DNA from: Haloferax gibbonsii ATCC 33959
GTDB taxonomy: Archaea > Halobacteriota > Halobacteria > Halobacteriales > Haloferacaceae
DNA: 64,000 nucleotides
Assembly: GCF_000336775.1 (NCBI RefSeq)
Contig: NZ_AOLJ01000019.1
Span: forward strand, 104,836-168,835
Direction of reading: 5' to 3'
Shown: piece by piece, positions 33,290 through 42,312 of the stretch
How positions within the stretch are numbered: position 1 is the stretch's first letter
Layout: every line of letters starts with the position of its first letter
Notes under the pieces: generated by a model
Databases searched by the model: none
Seen by the model: only the letters and a program-made list of their open reading frames with translations
What the model was told of the DNA's origin: nothing
Position numbers and translations under genes: made by a program

Positions 33290-35089
33290 ATGAGTTCGGT
33301 TCCCGAGCGGAGCGACATCGACGAGGAGTACAAGTGGGACCTCGACAGCATCTACGCCTCCGACGAGGAGTGGGAGGCCGCGTACGAGGACGTCGCAGAG
33401 CGCGTTCCCGAGCTGGCGAGCTACGAGGGCCGCGCCACCGAGGACCCCGAGACCCTCCTCGAACTCCTCGAGACGATGGAGTCGGTGCTCCGCGAGGTGT
33501 CGATGGTCGTCTCCTACGCGAACCTCCGCAGCAGCCAGGACACCCGGAACCAGGAGTACCAGGCGCAGGCCGGCCGCGCCGAGGCGCTGGCGTCGAAGGC
33601 CCGCAGCGCGGTCAGCTACCTCGACCCCGAACTGCAGGAACTCGGCCGCGACGGCGTCGCCGAGTTCGTCGAGGAAGAACCCGAACTCGACGCCTACGAG
33701 CACTACTTCGACGACGTGCTCCGGACGAAAGAACACACCCGCTCCGCGGAGGTCGAAGAGGTCCTCGCCGACCTCTCTGACGTGACCGGCGCGTCCAGCG
33801 ACATCTACTCCATGCTGGCCAACGCCGACCTCGAGTTCCCGACCGTCGAAAAGCCCGACGGGACGTCGGTCGAAATCACGCAGGGCAACTTCACGAAGCT
33901 CCAGAAGCACCCCGACCGCGAGTTCCGCCGGACCGTCCACGAGGAGTTCTACGACCGCTGGGCCGACGTGCGCAACGCCGTCGGCACCTCGCTGAAAAAC
34001 AGCGTCAAGAAGGACGTGAAGACCGCGCGCATCCGCGACTACGAGACCGCCCGCGAGGCCGCCCTCGACGGCCCCAACGTCCCGGTCGAGGTGTACGACA
34101 ACCTGCTCGACACCGTCCGCGACAACCTCGGGCACCTCCACCGCCACGCCGAGTTGAAGCGCGAGGCCATCGGCGCGGACGAACTCCGGATGTGGGACCT
34201 GTACGTGTCTCTCACCGGCGACCACGGCCCCGAGATTCCGTACGAGCAGGCGAAGGAGTACATCGTCGAGGCCGTCGAACCGCTCGGCGAGGCGTATCAA
34301 GAACGGATGGCCGAGGGGCTCGAAGACCGCTGGGTCGACGTGTACGAGAACCGCGGCAAGCGCTCCGGGGCGTACTCCGCGGGCACCTACGACACCCAGC
34401 CGTTCATCATGATGAACTACCAGGACGACGCGGCGTCGATGTTCACGCTCGCCCACGAACTGGGTCACTCGATGCACTCCGAACTCGCCAACGACGCCCA
34501 GCCGTGGCACGACGCGAGCTACGAGATTTTCACCGCCGAGGTCGCCTCCACGGTCAACGAGACGCTCCTGACCGAGTACCTCCTGGAGAACGTCGACGAC
34601 GACGAGCTCCGGACGCACGTCCTCGACGAGTACCTCGAACGGTTCCGCTCGACGCTGTTCCGCCAGACGATGTTCGCCGACTTCGAACTCCAGATTCACG
34701 AGATAATCGAGGACGACGGCGCGCTCACGCCCGACCGCTTCGACGAGCTGTACGGCGACCTGAAGGCGGCGTACTACGAGCCCGCGGCGACCGACGACCG
34801 CATCGCCCGCGAGTGGATGCGTATTCCGCACTTCTACTACAACTACTACGTCTACCAGTACGCGACGGGTATCTCCGCGGCGGCGGCCATCGTCGAGCGC
34901 ATCCGCGAGGAGGGCGAGTCCGCCGCGGCGGACTACCGCGAGGCGCTCGCGCTCGGCGGCAGCGAGTACCCACTCGACGTGCTCCGAACCGCCGGCGTCG
35001 ACATGACCGAGCCCGAACCCATCGAGGACGCGATGTCGGTCTACGCGGAGTTCCTCGACGAGGCCGCGACGCTCCTCGACCTCGAATAA
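33290..35089 (+). CDS. pepF: Oligoendopeptidase F (M3B family)
   Basis: A 599-aa cytoplasmic zinc oligopeptidase. The zinc motif HELGH is at 389-393 in 'TLAHELGHSMHSELA', with the third ligand Glu in 'FTAEVASTVNETLL'. 'PHFYYNYYVYQYATG' near 520-535 is the substrate-binding Tyr-rich signature of PepF. The N-terminal ~200 residues are the usual helical lobe. It degrades peptides of about 6-20 residues by family. ATG at 33290. Confidence 0.97.
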   Translation: MSSVPERSDIDEEYKWDLDSIYASDEEWEAAYEDVAERVPELASYEGRATEDPETLLELLETMESVLREVSMVVSYANLRSSQDTRNQEYQAQAGRAEALASKARSAVSYLDPELQELGRDGVAEFVEEEPELDAYEHYFDDVLRTKEHTRSAEVEEVLADLSDVTGASSDIYSMLANADLEFPTVEKPDGTSVEITQGNFTKLQKHPDREFRRTVHEEFYDRWADVRNAVGTSLKNSVKKDVKTARIRDYETAREAALDGPNVPVEVYDNLLDTVRDNLGHLHRHAELKREAIGADELRMWDLYVSLTGDHGPEIPYEQAKEYIVEAVEPLGEAYQERMAEGLEDRWVDVYENRGKRSGAYSAGTYDTQPFIMMNYQDDAASMFTLAHELGHSMHSELANDAQPWHDASYEIFTAEVASTVNETLLTEYLLENVDDDELRTHVLDEYLERFRSTLFRQTMFADFELQIHEIIEDDGALTPDRFDELYGDLKAAYYEPAATDDRIAREWMRIPHFYYNYYVYQYATGISAAAAIVERIREEGESAAADYREALALGGSEYPLDVLRTAGVDMTEPEPIEDAMSVYAEFLDEAATLLDLE

Positions 35090-35483
35090 CCCCAAGAGCC
35101 GCGGGCGGGCGCAACCGACCTGAGCGAGCGTGGCCTGCCCGGACGCGCTGTCGGTGCGGACGTCGGACTCGCCGGTGCCGTCGCGAACGTCTTCGGGCGC
35201 TCGGTCGCCCCCTGCCACCCGTCGGCGGCTGCCACGGGGCGGAGGGTGTTCGCCGCTTCCGGACTGCGACCGACTGCGCCGACGACGTGAGCGCACAGTG
35301 TCGCCCGCGCGGGGACGCGTCAGCAGTGTGGGCGAACTGCACGTCCCATTCACGAGCTCCGAGGATTCTCGCATGAACACGGGGTGACAGTTATCGGCCG
35401 TGTCCGAATTTCACACGGAACTGTGCGTCTGCCAGAACATTTGTGTGGTTGGATGAGTAACACGTTTCGGGGGGCTACCAGAC
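35090..35483. other. Intergenic stretch with no identified gene
   Basis: 394 bp between pepF and the small GTG gene. Open frames here give low-complexity Arg/Pro/Ser sequences and look like chance. The segment from about 35390 is less GC-rich (TTATCGGC, AACATTTGTGTGG) and probably carries the promoter of the following gene. I see no RNA fold or repeat that I could name. Confidence 0.5.
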
Positions 35484-35657
35484 GTGGCAGAAGAGTATCT
35501 AACGCTAACTTTGGACGAGGCGACGGGGGTCGACGAGGTGGTGCTCGGCTTTCGAAAAGACGGGGAGTTCTACGAGCTCATCAGTCTCGAGCCGCCGGTG
35601 GAGGCGGAAATCAGGCAGCGAGAAGACGACGCGACCGGTGAGGATAGCGAAGCGTAG
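35484..35657 (+). CDS. Small acidic protein, 57 aa (GTG start)
   Basis: From GTG 35484 the frame encodes an amphipathic 57-aa protein: 'AEEYLTLTLDEATGVDEVVL', then 'GFRKDGEFYELISLEPPVEA' and an acidic tail ending '...TGEDSEA', stop TAG 35655-35657. The codon choice (mostly G/C third positions) and the regular beta-like pattern look coding, and no in-frame ATG exists upstream within the reading frame. I do not recognise the family; function unknown. It precedes tRNA-Lys by 78 nt on the opposite strand. Confidence 0.72.
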   Translation: MAEEYLTLTLDEATGVDEVVLGFRKDGEFYELISLEPPVEAEIRQREDDATGEDSEA

Positions 35658-35735
35658 CTTTACGTTCCGCGCGACTCGCCACCAGATTCGACGACTCCAG
35701 AGCCGTTGCACTCCGCACGAAGTCCGTCGCAGAAA

Positions 35736-35809
<74 letters not shown>

Positions 35810-35895
35810 TCGGAGTTTCTTTAAATGGGGATACTGATAAGCGTTTATTTTCACAGCCCCCGCCTGCTTTGTACCCTGTTGCCGTCCCCCATAAT

Positions 35896-37140
35896 ATGGA
35901 CCTGCGCGACTTCGCGGACACCCTGCTCCGGTTCGAGAGCGTCGCCCGCGCCGAGGCCCCGGCCCAGCAGTGGGTCAAAAACCGGCTACACGACTTCGGC
36001 TTCGACACCTACGAGTGGACCGCCGACCCGGCGCGTCTGGCCGAACATCCGTCGTTTCCCGACGACCCCGACGACATCGACGCGGCGAACCGCCCGAGCG
36101 TCGCCGGCGCGTTCGAGTTCGGCGACCCCGACGCGGGCCGGACGCTCGTCCTCAACGGCCACGTCGACGTGGTGCCCGCCGACAGGGAACTGTGGACCCA
36201 CGACCCGTTTTTACCCGACTGGGACGACGACGCGGGCACCGTCAGCGCCCGCGGCGCGGCCGACATGAAAGCGGGGCTCGCGGCGTGCGTCTTCGCCGCG
36301 CTCGACCTCCGAGACGCCGTCGAGGCGGGCGACCTCGACCTCGACGGGCGAGTGGTCGTCGAGAGCGTCGTCGGCGAGGAGGAAGGCGGCATCGGGGCCG
36401 CGGCGGCCGCGCTCGACACCCCCTACCCGTTCGAGCGAGACGCCGCGCTCGTCGCCGAACCGACGCGGCTCAAGCCGGTCGTCGCCACCGAGGGCTCGGT
36501 CATGAAGCGACTCCGCCTGACCGGGCGGACGGCGCACGCGGCCTCGCGCTGGCGCGGAGTGGACGTCATCGAGAAGTTCGAGGCGATTCGCGGAGCGTTC
36601 TTCGACCTCGAATCGGAGCGGACCGACGCGGTCACCCACCCGCTTTTCGACTACCCGATTCCGTGGCCCGTCTGCGTCGGCCGCGTCGAGGCGGGGACGT
36701 GGGCGTCGAGCGTCGCGGGGACGCTCACCGCGGAGTGGCGACTCGGCGTCGCGCCGGGCGAGACGGTCGCCGAGGTCGAAGCCGCATTCGAGGAACGGCT
36801 GGCGCGCGTCGTCGCCGACGACGAATGGCTCTCGGCGCACCCGCCGGTGTTCGAGCGCTTTTCGGTGCAGTTCGAGCCGGCCGAAATCGACGCCGACGAA
36901 CCGGTCGTGGAGTCGTTGCGCGGGGCGCTGCGGGCGGACGGCCGCGACGACGAACCGGTCGGCGTGACCTACGGGGCGGACTCGCGGCACTACGTCGAAG
37001 CGGGCATCCCGACGGTGCTGTTCGGACCGGGCGACATCGACCAGGCGCACTTCCCTGACGAGACCGTCGAGTGGGAAGAAGTCGGGGTCGCGCGGGACGT
37101 GATTCGGGAGACGGCGACGCGCTTTCTTCAGTCGAGGTAG
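35896..37140 (+). CDS. M20-family metallohydrolase (ArgE/DapE/ACY1-like)
   Basis: A 414-aa protein. First zinc-site motifs: 'LVLNGHVDVVPAD' (His, Asp) and 'SARGAADMKAGLAACVFAA' (bridging Asp). 'ESVVGEEEGGIGAAAAAL' supplies the catalytic base and bridging Glu, and 'GADSRHYVEAGIPTVLFGPG' the last Asp/His. A dimerisation domain is inserted in the middle. It probably removes acyl groups from amino acids or peptides; the substrate is not evident. ATG 35896. Its 3' end overlaps the convergent ParB-like gene by 13 nt. Confidence 0.92.
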   Translation: MDLRDFADTLLRFESVARAEAPAQQWVKNRLHDFGFDTYEWTADPARLAEHPSFPDDPDDIDAANRPSVAGAFEFGDPDAGRTLVLNGHVDVVPADRELWTHDPFLPDWDDDAGTVSARGAADMKAGLAACVFAALDLRDAVEAGDLDLDGRVVVESVVGEEEGGIGAAAAALDTPYPFERDAALVAEPTRLKPVVATEGSVMKRLRLTGRTAHAASRWRGVDVIEKFEAIRGAFFDLESERTDAVTHPLFDYPIPWPVCVGRVEAGTWASSVAGTLTAEWRLGVAPGETVAEVEAAFEERLARVVADDEWLSAHPPVFERFSVQFEPAEIDADEPVVESLRGALRADGRDDEPVGVTYGADSRHYVEAGIPTVLFGPGDIDQAHFPDETVEWEEVGVARDVIRETATRFLQSR

Positions 37141-37802
37141 TCGTCGAGGGCGTCCGCGACCACGTCGCCGGGGGCGGCGTCTTCGAGCGAGGCGCGGCGG
37201 CGGAGTTCGAGATAGACGTCGGCCGGGAGCGTCACCTCGAGCGTGCCGATATCGACGCCGTGGGCCGAGAGCGCGTCCACGACGGGCGTGCCGTCGTTGA
37301 CCTCGCTGGCGAGGCGACGGACCTCGCGGACGGTCAACCCGGCGTCGAGCGTGGCCCACGCGAGGTGGAGTCTGGCGTCGCCGGAGACGCGGGCGATGTG
37401 CTTTGCGGCCGTGGGAGCGATTCTACCGCGGGCGACGTGCCGGCGGACCGACTGCGGGAGGTCGTGGACGCGGGCCCACTTGCGGATGAAGGAGACGGAC
37501 ACGTCGCCGCCGGCGCGCTCGGCGGCGCGCTTGTAGGAGCCGACGCCGCGGACGAGCGCGGCGCAGGCGGCCGCGCCGCGGAGCATGAACACGTGGTCGT
37601 CGTCGCCGGCGGTGGACTCCGAAAACGAGCGGACCGTTCTGGCGGCCTCGGCGAGGCTGTCGGGGTCGGTGGGGTCGAAGCCGACGGCCTCGCGGGCGCG
37701 GTCGCCCGTGACGGCGGGGTCGCCGCGGACGACCGGTTCACCGACCGGTTCCCGTCGGTCGGCCGGGACCTCAGTCGTTCGTCGGCGTTCGTCGTTCGTC
37801 AT
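37128..37802 (-). CDS. ParB-like HTH protein with C-terminal RHH-like segment
   Basis: A 224-aa protein. Residues ~75-165 look like the KorB/ParB HTH module: 'GSYKRAAERAGGDVSVSFIR', 'WARVHDLPQSVRRHVARGRI', 'APTAAKHIARVSGDARLHLA', with 'GLTVREVRRLASEV' after it. The C-terminal ~45 residues ('EVTLPADVYLELRRRAS', 'APGDVVADALDDYL') resemble a ribbon-helix-helix. There is no ParB N-terminal CTPase motif, and no ParA neighbour. Likely a DNA-binding regulator; target unknown. A conserved haloarchaeal domain of unknown function. Confidence 0.82.
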   Translation of the reverse strand: MTNDERRRTTEVPADRREPVGEPVVRGDPAVTGDRAREAVGFDPTDPDSLAEAARTVRSFSESTAGDDDHVFMLRGAAACAALVRGVGSYKRAAERAGGDVSVSFIRKWARVHDLPQSVRRHVARGRIAPTAAKHIARVSGDARLHLAWATLDAGLTVREVRRLASEVNDGTPVVDALSAHGVDIGTLEVTLPADVYLELRRRASLEDAAPGDVVADALDDYLD

Positions 37803-37993
37803 CTACGAATCGGTAACGCGTTCTGGCTTAAAAACGTCCCCCCGAGAGGCGAGATTCGCGCGCGACCGGTCGCTGGGCGGAACACGGGCGAGCGGCTGGA
37901 GGCCGGCAAACGAGGGACGGCCGGGGCGGGGATACGCCGACGCCGACCGATTACGGGCGGGCGGTAGATGGTCAGCGGCCGGTCGACGGGCGG

Positions 37994-38164
37994 TTACTCC
38001 TCGCGGGACTCCGAGAGGTGCGACCAGATTTCGGTACAGCCCGCACCGTCTTCGAGGTCTTTGAGGTGAGCCGTGGGGTCTTCTTCGTCTACCTCAGTCG
38101 ACGACTCGACCTCGGCGTCGGCCTCGCGGTCGCGTTCGGGTTCGAGTTCTGCCTCGCCGGTCAT
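37994..38164 (-). CDS. Small acidic protein, 56 aa, second gene of a dicistron
   Basis: ATG 38164 overlaps the stop of the gene before it (ATGA at 38161-38164). The product is very acidic in its first half ('ELEPERDREADAEVESSTEV'), then ends in a conserved-looking 'HLKDLEDGAGCTEIWSHLSE' segment with one Cys. This ending, and the tight overlap, suggest a real protein. Function unknown; the 'GAGCTEIW' patch could be a short interaction motif. Confidence 0.75.
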   Translation of the reverse strand: MTGEAELEPERDREADAEVESSTEVDEEDPTAHLKDLEDGAGCTEIWSHLSESREE

Positions 38165-38250
38165 GCGTCGCCCTCCCGTGACGGTTCGAACAGCTCTGGG
38201 GCGACGTCGGCGGAGGCGTGTTGTCGGACGGCGGTGCGGTGGTCACTCAT
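38161..38250 (-). CDS. 29-aa microprotein, first gene of a dicistron
   Basis: A 29-aa reading frame 'MSDHRTAVRQHASADVAPEL' + 'FEPSREGDA' from ATG 38250 to TGA 38161-38163. A CTTATG box (minus-strand reading of 38276-38281) lies about 27 nt upstream, so it would be leaderless, and its stop overlaps the next ATG. Position, promoter and overlap are the evidence; the size makes homology impossible to judge by eye. Confidence 0.62.
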   Translation of the reverse strand: MSDHRTAVRQHASADVAPELFEPSREGDA

Positions 38251-38468
38251 CACCACCACGTACCGGGCGGACCCGCATAAGGGAATCCGCACCTGTAATG
38301 TGTACCCCCACTCCCGGCTACCGGAACGGGTTGCCCCTACCTCTGACGGCCGATTTCGGCCACAATCGCACGACTACGCCGGAACGACCGCCGGAACGCG
38401 CGTCGCGCTCCCCCGCGGGGATTGCGGGCGTCGCCCCGCATAGGTAGCCGGAGCGCGGAGGGTGAGGT

Positions 38469-38792
38469 ATGAGCGTCTCCCTACGCGTCCTCGACGACGG
38501 GGCGTGGGTCTCCGTGAACGACGCCAGAGAAGTGAGCGTGAGCGAACTCTGGCGGCTCGACGACCCGTCATTCTGTGGGTGCGAGCTTCCCGACTTCGTC
38601 GTCGAGAACGTCCTCGACGTCGGCGCGGACGGCAGAACCGTCTCCGCGAAGGTGTACGGCCAGTGCATCGCCTGCGGCCACGCGGGCGTGCCCGGCTGGG
38701 TTCCGGTCGGGAGGCTCCGCGAGGGCGAATTCGTCGATATCGACCGCGAGCGGGTTGTCCTCCCGGTTCGACGCGGCGACGACGACGAATAG
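38469..38792 (+). CDS. Small Cys-rich (zinc-binding) protein
   Basis: A 107-aa acidic protein with 'FCGCELPDF' (36-44) and 'GQCIACGHAG' (64-73), an arrangement of CxC and CxxC that could bind one zinc or Fe-S. A GGGTGAGGT stretch just before ATG 38469 can pair with 16S rRNA, so it may be a leadered gene. It precedes the nitrite/sulfite reductase gene on the same strand by 88 nt, but a role there is not shown. Confidence 0.82.
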   Translation: MSVSLRVLDDGAWVSVNDAREVSVSELWRLDDPSFCGCELPDFVVENVLDVGADGRTVSAKVYGQCIACGHAGVPGWVPVGRLREGEFVDIDRERVVLPVRRGDDDE

Positions 38793-38880
38793 GCAACATT
38801 CTCCGCTTTTGGGCAGCACCGGGAAGGGTTGACGGTACGCTCGGGGCCTTACGTGGGCACGTATATGGACATTCATACGA

Positions 38881-40659
38881 ATGCCCACGGACGTCGAACG
38901 CTGGAAGTCGGAGGTCTACGGTAACGAGATACGAGAGCACCTGCTCGAATTCGCCGAGCAGGGCTGGGACACCATCCCGGAAGACGAGCGAGACGCCTGG
39001 TTCGAGCGCTTCAAATGGTGGGGCCTGTACCACCAGCGCAACGGCCAAGAGAGCTACTTCATGATGCGCATCGGGACGCCGAACGGCGTGCTGACGCCCG
39101 GCCAGACCGAAGTCGTCGCGGAAGTCGCCGACGAGTACGCCCGCGGCCCGGCCGAGAACCCCATCTTCGGCAACGGCTACGTCGACTGGACGACCCGCCA
39201 GTCGATTCAGCTCCACTGGATCAAACTGGAGGACATCCCGGAAATCTTCGAGAAGCTCGAATCGGTCGGTCTCTCGACGCAGCAGGCCTGCGGTGACTCG
39301 TGGCGGAACATCGTCGGCTGCCCCGTCGCCGGCAAGGACAAACACGAGCACGTCGACGCGCTCCCCGTCGCGATGGAGCTCAACGAGACGTTCAAAGGCA
39401 ACGACGACCACTCGAACCTCCCGCGGAAGTGGAAGGTCTCCATCACCGGCTGCCGCGAGGGCTGCGGACAGGGCGACATCAACGACCTCGCGCTCGAACC
39501 CGCGACCAAGGAGATAGACGGCGAGGAGACGAAGGGCTTCAACATCCGCATCGGCGGCGGCCTCTCGCGGAACGAGCCGCGGCTCGCCCGCGACATCGAC
39601 GTGTTCGTGACGCCCGAGCAGGCCGCCGAGGTCTCGGGAGCCATCTCCGCGCTGTTCCGCGAGAACGGCGACCGCGACAACCGCTACAACGCCCGCATCA
39701 AGTTCCTGATGGACGAGTGGGGCGCGGAGAAGTTCCGCAACGTCCTCCAGGAGGAGTTCGTCGACTTCGAACTGGAGACCGCCGGCGAAGACCTGCGCTC
39801 GGAGTACTCCTACAACTCCGGCTACGCCAACGGCGGCCACGCCGACCACGTCGGCATCCACGAGCAGGCCGACGGCAACTACTACGTCGGGCTCAACGTC
39901 CTCGTCGGCCGCATGGGCGTCGACGAGACGAAAGAGCTCGCCCGCGTCGCCGACGAGTACGGCTCCGGCGAGGTTCGCGTCACGCAGCGCCAGAACGTCA
40001 TCATCACCGACGTGCCCGAAGAGAAGCTCGACGCGCTGCAGGACGAGGAACTCCTCGACCACTACTCGCCCGACCCGCACCCGTTCATGCGCGGCTCTAT
40101 CGCCTGTACGGGCACCGAGTTCTGTTCGCTCTCCATCGTGGAGACGAAGAACCGGCAGGTCCGCTACGCCCGCTGGCTCAAGGAGAACGTCGAACTCCCC
40201 GCGGGCGTCGAGGACTTCCACATCCACCTCTCGGGCTGTACGGCCTCCTGCGCCCAGCCGCAGATTGCGGACATCAGCCTCCGCGGCATGAAGACCCGCA
40301 AGGACGGCGAGCCGGTCGAGGCGCTCGACATCGGTCTCGGCGGCGGTCTCGGTGAGAACCCCAACTTCGCCGAGTGGGTCACCCAGCGCGTCCCCGTCGA
40401 CGAAGTTCCGGGTGCCATCAAGAACCTGCTCGCGAACTTCGAAGCGCGCCGCGAGGGTGACGAGACGTTCCGCGAGTTCGTCGCCCGGACGGACGAGGAG
40501 GACCTCGCCGAACTGGTCGAACCCGAAGAGACCAGCTACGAGGACCCGATGATGCACAACACGAAGCGCACGTGGTACCCCTACGCGGAAGACGACTCGA
40601 TGGACGCGAGTCCCGCGCCGACCCACGCCGACGGCACGCCCATCACGAGCGACGACTGA
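38881..40659 (+). CDS. Ferredoxin-dependent nitrite/sulfite reductase
   Basis: A 592-aa siroheme-[4Fe-4S] reductase. The Fe-S/siroheme ligands are Cys409 and Cys415 ('CTGTEFC', CX5C) and Cys453 and Cys457 ('CTASC', CX3C). Two ferredoxin-like halves ('MMRIGTPNGVLTPGQTEV', 'LNVLVGRMGVDETKELARVA') are the duplicated NIR_SIR half-domains. It reduces nitrite to ammonia or sulfite to sulfide with six electrons; the two cannot be separated by eye, and the haloarchaeal relatives I recall are assimilatory nitrite reductases. No nitrate reductase or transporter genes adjoin. ATG 38881. Confidence 0.94.
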   Translation: MPTDVERWKSEVYGNEIREHLLEFAEQGWDTIPEDERDAWFERFKWWGLYHQRNGQESYFMMRIGTPNGVLTPGQTEVVAEVADEYARGPAENPIFGNGYVDWTTRQSIQLHWIKLEDIPEIFEKLESVGLSTQQACGDSWRNIVGCPVAGKDKHEHVDALPVAMELNETFKGNDDHSNLPRKWKVSITGCREGCGQGDINDLALEPATKEIDGEETKGFNIRIGGGLSRNEPRLARDIDVFVTPEQAAEVSGAISALFRENGDRDNRYNARIKFLMDEWGAEKFRNVLQEEFVDFELETAGEDLRSEYSYNSGYANGGHADHVGIHEQADGNYYVGLNVLVGRMGVDETKELARVADEYGSGEVRVTQRQNVIITDVPEEKLDALQDEELLDHYSPDPHPFMRGSIACTGTEFCSLSIVETKNRQVRYARWLKENVELPAGVEDFHIHLSGCTASCAQPQIADISLRGMKTRKDGEPVEALDIGLGGGLGENPNFAEWVTQRVPVDEVPGAIKNLLANFEARREGDETFREFVARTDEEDLAELVEPEETSYEDPMMHNTKRTWYPYAEDDSMDASPAPTHADGTPITSDD

Positions 40660-40744
40660 GCGGGCCCGTCTCGGGACCGACCCGCGTCGGTGACGACTCG
40701 CCGCCGCGCTACCTATTTACGACGACACCATACACTACTCACAG

Positions 40745-41029
40745 ATGCCAGACCGAATCCTGAAGGTCAACGCCTACACGACGCTGGACCTCGTCGACGC
40801 GTCGGCGACGGGTCACGACTTCGAGGAGTCGGCGTTCGCGGTGTGCAACGTCACCTCGCCGCGGAAGCACCCCGACGAGATTACCCTCGAACTCGAACTC
40901 GACTGGACGCAGCTCGACGCGCTCCCGCCGCACGCCGACAAACTGACGCTGTCGCCCGAGGAGGCTCGAACCCTCGCGGCCGACCTCGAAAAGCACGCCG
41001 ACCGCGTCGAAGCCGAACAGCGCGACTGA
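40745..41029 (+). CDS. Small conserved haloarchaeal protein (DUF6360-like)
   Basis: A 94-aa soluble acidic protein: 'RILKVNAYTTLDLVDASATG', 'FAVCNVTSPRKHPDEITLEL' and an acidic helix ending 'LEKHADRVEAEQRD'. The beta-rich first half plus 'LSPEEARTLAADLEKHA' helix is a pattern I associate with small haloarchaeal proteins of unknown function. ACCTATTTACG at 40711-40721 is likely its box A about 27 nt upstream. Confidence 0.82.
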   Translation: MPDRILKVNAYTTLDLVDASATGHDFEESAFAVCNVTSPRKHPDEITLELELDWTQLDALPPHADKLTLSPEEARTLAADLEKHADRVEAEQRD

Positions 41030-41347
41030 CCGCGGCCCCCCGATTTTCGACGACCGTTCGACGCCCCGAGCGGCGCGACCGCCCGCGCGATCCCGACGGT
41101 TCGTGGCAACACCACCCATGAGAACTTCTATCCCGATTTAGTCAACGAATCGTGTGAATCCGTGTCTCGAATGTTAGAATTGTGTTGCAACAGAGCCAAT
41201 CGTTAGACATATGACTTCGGAACCCGCAGGATGTATTGTGATACAGACGACGCCCTTACGCCGTCCACGCACCGAGCGTCGACCGCACTCCACCTCCCGC
41301 GCTCACCCGGCGAATCGAACGCCGGCCACAGCGCGGGGGGTGGTGGC
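41030..41347. other. Intergenic stretch with no identified gene
   Basis: 318 bp. The first ~100 bp is GC-rich with no feature. From about 41135 to 41230 the DNA is more AT-rich and includes the palindrome TGTTGCAACA near 41180 and a TTAGACATATGA box near 41205. This is likely regulatory sequence of the EamA gene that follows, whose start (41348 or an upstream ATG at 41231) is uncertain. Confidence 0.5.
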
Positions 41348-42268
41348 GTGAGCCGTCACCGGACCCTCGTCCTCTTCGTCGCGGCCGCGGTGCTGTTCGG
41401 CACCTCCTTCGTCGGCATCAAGGCCGCCATCGGCTCGGTCCCGCCGGTGCTCTTTGCGGCCTTCCGCGTCGACGTCGCCGCCGTCGTCCTCCTGACGCTC
41501 GTCGCCGTCCGCGGCGGCTACTGGCTCCCGCGGACCCGCGCGGACGCGCTCGGCATCCTCGCCAGCGCCGCGTTCGTCCTCGGAGCGAACAACGTGTTCC
41601 TCTTCCTCGGCCAGCAGCACGCGACGACGGGCGCGGCCGCCGTCATGTACAGCATCATGCCCGTGGCCTCCCCGGTGTTCGCCGTCTTGCTCCTCGACGA
41701 CGCGCGCATCTCCGCGGTCGACGCCGCCGGCATCCTGCTCGGACTCGTCGGCGTCGTCGTCATCGTCGGCCCCGAGAGCGTCCTCGGCGGCGGGAGCGTC
41801 GGACAGGCGCTCATCGTCTGTTCGGCGCTGTCGGTCGCCTTCGGGACTGTGCTGCTCAAGCGCGTTGGCCCCTCTATCGGAACGCTCCCGCAGACCGCGT
41901 GGGCGATGGCGGCCGCCGCCGTCGGCATCCACGCCGCCAGCCTCGGTCTCGGCGAATCAATCGCGCAGGTCGCGTGGTCGCCGGAACTCGTCGCCGCGAT
42001 TCTCTACGTCGGCATGCCCGCGACCGCCGCGGCCTACCCGGTCTACTTCGCGCTCCTCGCGGAGGCCGGCCCGGTCCGCGGCAACCTCGTCGCCTACGCG
42101 ATGCCTGTCGTCGCCACCGTCACCGGCTGGGCGTTCCTCGGTGAGTCCGTCTCGCCGGCGACCGTCCTCGGCTTCGGGGTCATCCTCTCGGGGTTCATCT
42201 TGGTCCAGCGCGACAGCGTGGCCCGGGTGGTCGGCCTGCGGGGAAGCGTCCCCGCGGAAGCTGAATAA
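41348..42268 (+). CDS. EamA/DMT-superfamily transporter
   Basis: A 306-aa, ten-helix EamA protein from GTG 41348, where conserved residues begin ('RHRTLVLFVAAAVLFGTSFV'). An in-frame ATG at 41231 would add 39 polar residues not seen in the family. Two duplicated halves are clear; 'GIKAAIGSVPPVLFAAFRVD' is the first-half opening signature and 'ATAAAYPVYFALLAEAGPV' the second-half motif. Probably exports amino acids or small metabolites. A second, related transporter follows on the opposite strand with a 44-nt gap. Confidence 0.88.
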   Translation: MSRHRTLVLFVAAAVLFGTSFVGIKAAIGSVPPVLFAAFRVDVAAVVLLTLVAVRGGYWLPRTRADALGILASAAFVLGANNVFLFLGQQHATTGAAAVMYSIMPVASPVFAVLLLDDARISAVDAAGILLGLVGVVVIVGPESVLGGGSVGQALIVCSALSVAFGTVLLKRVGPSIGTLPQTAWAMAAAAVGIHAASLGLGESIAQVAWSPELVAAILYVGMPATAAAYPVYFALLAEAGPVRGNLVAYAMPVVATVTGWAFLGESVSPATVLGFGVILSGFILVQRDSVARVVGLRGSVPAEAE

Positions 42269-42312
42269 GCGAAGAGAACAGCATAGAACAGAACTCGAAA
42301 CGCGGACCGATT

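Noticed and set aside
41231-41347. An N-terminal extension of the first EamA transporter from ATG 41231
   Set aside because: The extra 39 residues are polar and Pro/Ser/Gly-rich, unlike the family, which starts just before the first membrane helix.
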